Below, piece after piece: positions 5,796 to 6,706 of a stretch of 6,706 nucleotides of DNA. The translations under genes were made by a program, and so were the position numbers. The notes beneath the pieces are model-generated. The model was not told where the DNA came from. It was given only the letters and a program-made list of their open reading frames with translations, and searched no databases. Source of the DNA: an uncultured Phycisphaerales bacterium. Its GTDB lineage: Bacteria > Planctomycetota > Phycisphaerae > Sedimentisphaerales > Anaerobacaceae. Every line of letters starts with the position of its first letter. The stretch's first letter is position 1. Location of the stretch: contig CALEZT010000107.1 of the NCBI GenBank assembly GCA_937927975.1, positions 1 to 6,706 of the forward strand. The letters are read 5' to 3'.

Positions 5796-6706
5796 ATGGC
5801 AGTGGCAATGTGCATAGACACCGACTTTCCCCGTGATTGGCTGCCGTCCGGCCAGACGGTCCGGATCTGCGGCCAGGACTTCCGGCCCAAACCCTCTGGG
5901 CATCTGGCCGGCGCTCCGCTGTGCATCCAGAAGGGGCAGGCCACAGTTGTGTTCTTGGAGCAGGTTCCGCAAGGCCATACGTGGCTTCTCAAGCTCTTTA
6001 CCCCGGGCCGGCGGCCTACGGAGGCGTATCTGCTCGCCGTCGAGCAATGTTTGCCGGGATCGGCGGCGTTCTTCGCCTGTACCCAGCGCAGGCTTCTTAC
6101 CCGGGAACACCTCGACCTGCGAGCCTCTTCCTACCGGAATCCTGGCCTGCTGAACTGGGTGGAAGGGGCCATCATAATGCCCAAGGTGCCCGGCATCCCC
6201 TGGGCGTCGATGGCCGAGGATCTGCGGGATGGGGCTGTGCAGATGTCCCTGCCCGAAAGGCTCAGACTCGGCTTGGCACTGGTCCGATGCATCGATCTTC
6301 TGGAGGCCGGGTCCTGCGGCCATCGAGATTTATCTGGACCGAACGTCTTCGTGGACGAGGAGGGCCATGTCTGGTTGATCGATTGGGACTGTACCTATCA
6401 TCCGAGCCTGCCGTTCCAGGCCAACACGACGCTGGGCACGATGGGATACATGGCGCCCTTCTTGAAGGTGACCGGAGGCACGGCAGATCCGGCGTTGTCG
6501 TGGCGCCCCCATGCGGATCGGTTCGCTCTGGCGGTGCTCGTTGCGGAGATCCTACTCACCGGCCCAGACATTGGCCCGCCACATGAGGATGGGACGCTGT
6601 TTTCGCAGGCACAGATCGACGAGCCTGAAAATGACTTCATTCGGGAGATCATCGGCCGTTTGAAGGAACTCGCAAAACCCTGCGGATCACTCTTGGAACG
6701 TGCATT
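5796..6706 (+). CDS. Second Ser/Thr protein kinase-like protein (kinase 2), 3' truncated
   Basis: The frame from ATG 5796 stays open for 303 codons to the window edge, so the C terminus is missing. It is a clear paralog of kinase 1. Shared motifs are QKGQATVVFL (46-55), WLLKLF (K66), WVEGAIIMPKVPG, GHRDLSGPN (D178, N183), LIDWD (D196, with Trp and Asp in place of the F and G of DFG), HPSLPF, GTMGYMAPF (214-222) and HADRFALAVL (D241). Catalytic Lys, Asp, Asn and metal Asp are all present. The start may be ATG 5796, with AAGGAA at 5781-5786. Alternatives in the same frame are GTG 5790, which gives a GTGA overlap, and ATG 5808. A 249-residue frame at 5837-6586 in another register is a shadow of this gene. 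The two kinases may act on different targets, or one may regulate the other. Confidence 0.87.
   Translation, partial: MAVAMCIDTDFPRDWLPSGQTVRICGQDFRPKPSGHLAGAPLCIQKGQATVVFLEQVPQGHTWLLKLFTPGRRPTEAYLLAVEQCLPGSAAFFACTQRRLLTREHLDLRASSYRNPGLLNWVEGAIIMPKVPGIPWASMAEDLRDGAVQMSLPERLRLGLALVRCIDLLEAGSCGHRDLSGPNVFVDEEGHVWLIDWDCTYHPSLPFQANTTLGTMGYMAPFLKVTGGTADPALSWRPHADRFALAVLVAEILLTGPDIGPPHEDGTLFSQAQIDEPENDFIREIIGRLKELAKPCGSLLERA

Noticed and set aside
5837..6586. 249-codon plus-strand frame over the kinase 2 region
   Set aside because: The overlapping frame from 5796 carries all kinase motifs and runs to the window edge. The 249-codon product shows no motif and is a shifted shadow.
1..6706. CRISPR array, tRNA, rRNA, insertion sequence or attachment site
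   Set aside because: I found no regularly spaced repeats, no tRNA-like cloverleaf, no transposase motifs and no flanking terminal repeats; nearly every base is in a protein gene.

Overview
The window is GC-rich and reads entirely from the plus strand. It looks like one edge of a contig from a Gram-negative bacterium. The evidence for that is Shine-Dalgarno-led, overlapping genes, a lipoprotein-type signal peptide and a PEGA domain behind a membrane helix. I cannot place the organism below that level. The environmental groups where such regulatory clusters are common (Nitrospirota, Planctomycetota, Myxococcota and similar) are only a guess.

The first 47 bases are not genomic. They match an Illumina TruSeq i7-side adapter, with the end of P7, an 8-base index and the read-2 primer site. 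Genuine sequence starts at about 48, inside the 3' end of a gene whose product resembles the end of an Hsp70/DnaK substrate-binding domain.

Layout after the adapter: (1) 3' end of an Hsp70-like gene, 48-251; (2) a von Willebrand factor A (vWA) protein with a full MIDAS motif, 248-988; (3) a membrane protein joining a J-domain-like N terminus without HPD, a proline-rich linker, one transmembrane helix and a PEGA-like domain, 985-1842; (4) a probable lipoprotein with TPR-like repeats, 1820-2443; a 126-base gap, the only real intergenic space; (5) a second, different vWA protein, 2570-3376; (6) a PP2C-family phosphatase with a large internal insertion, 3382-4590; (7) a Ser/Thr kinase-like protein, 4594-5793; (8) a second, paralogous kinase, open at the right edge, from 5796. 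The genes overlap by 4 to 23 bases or lie within about 5 bases of each other, apart from the one gap. They therefore probably form one or two transcription units.

The block vWA + PP2C + kinase matches the known TerY-P triad arrangement, a vWA/phosphatase/kinase phospho-signalling module found with tellurite-resistance-type stress systems. Here it is extended by a second kinase and a second vWA protein. It also has a chaperone-like arm (Hsp70-like and J-like) and an envelope arm (PEGA and TPR lipoprotein). A reasonable inference is a reversible Ser/Thr phosphorylation switch linked to a metal-dependent vWA scaffold, a chaperone-type ATPase and a sensor at the envelope. The output of the system is not visible in this window.
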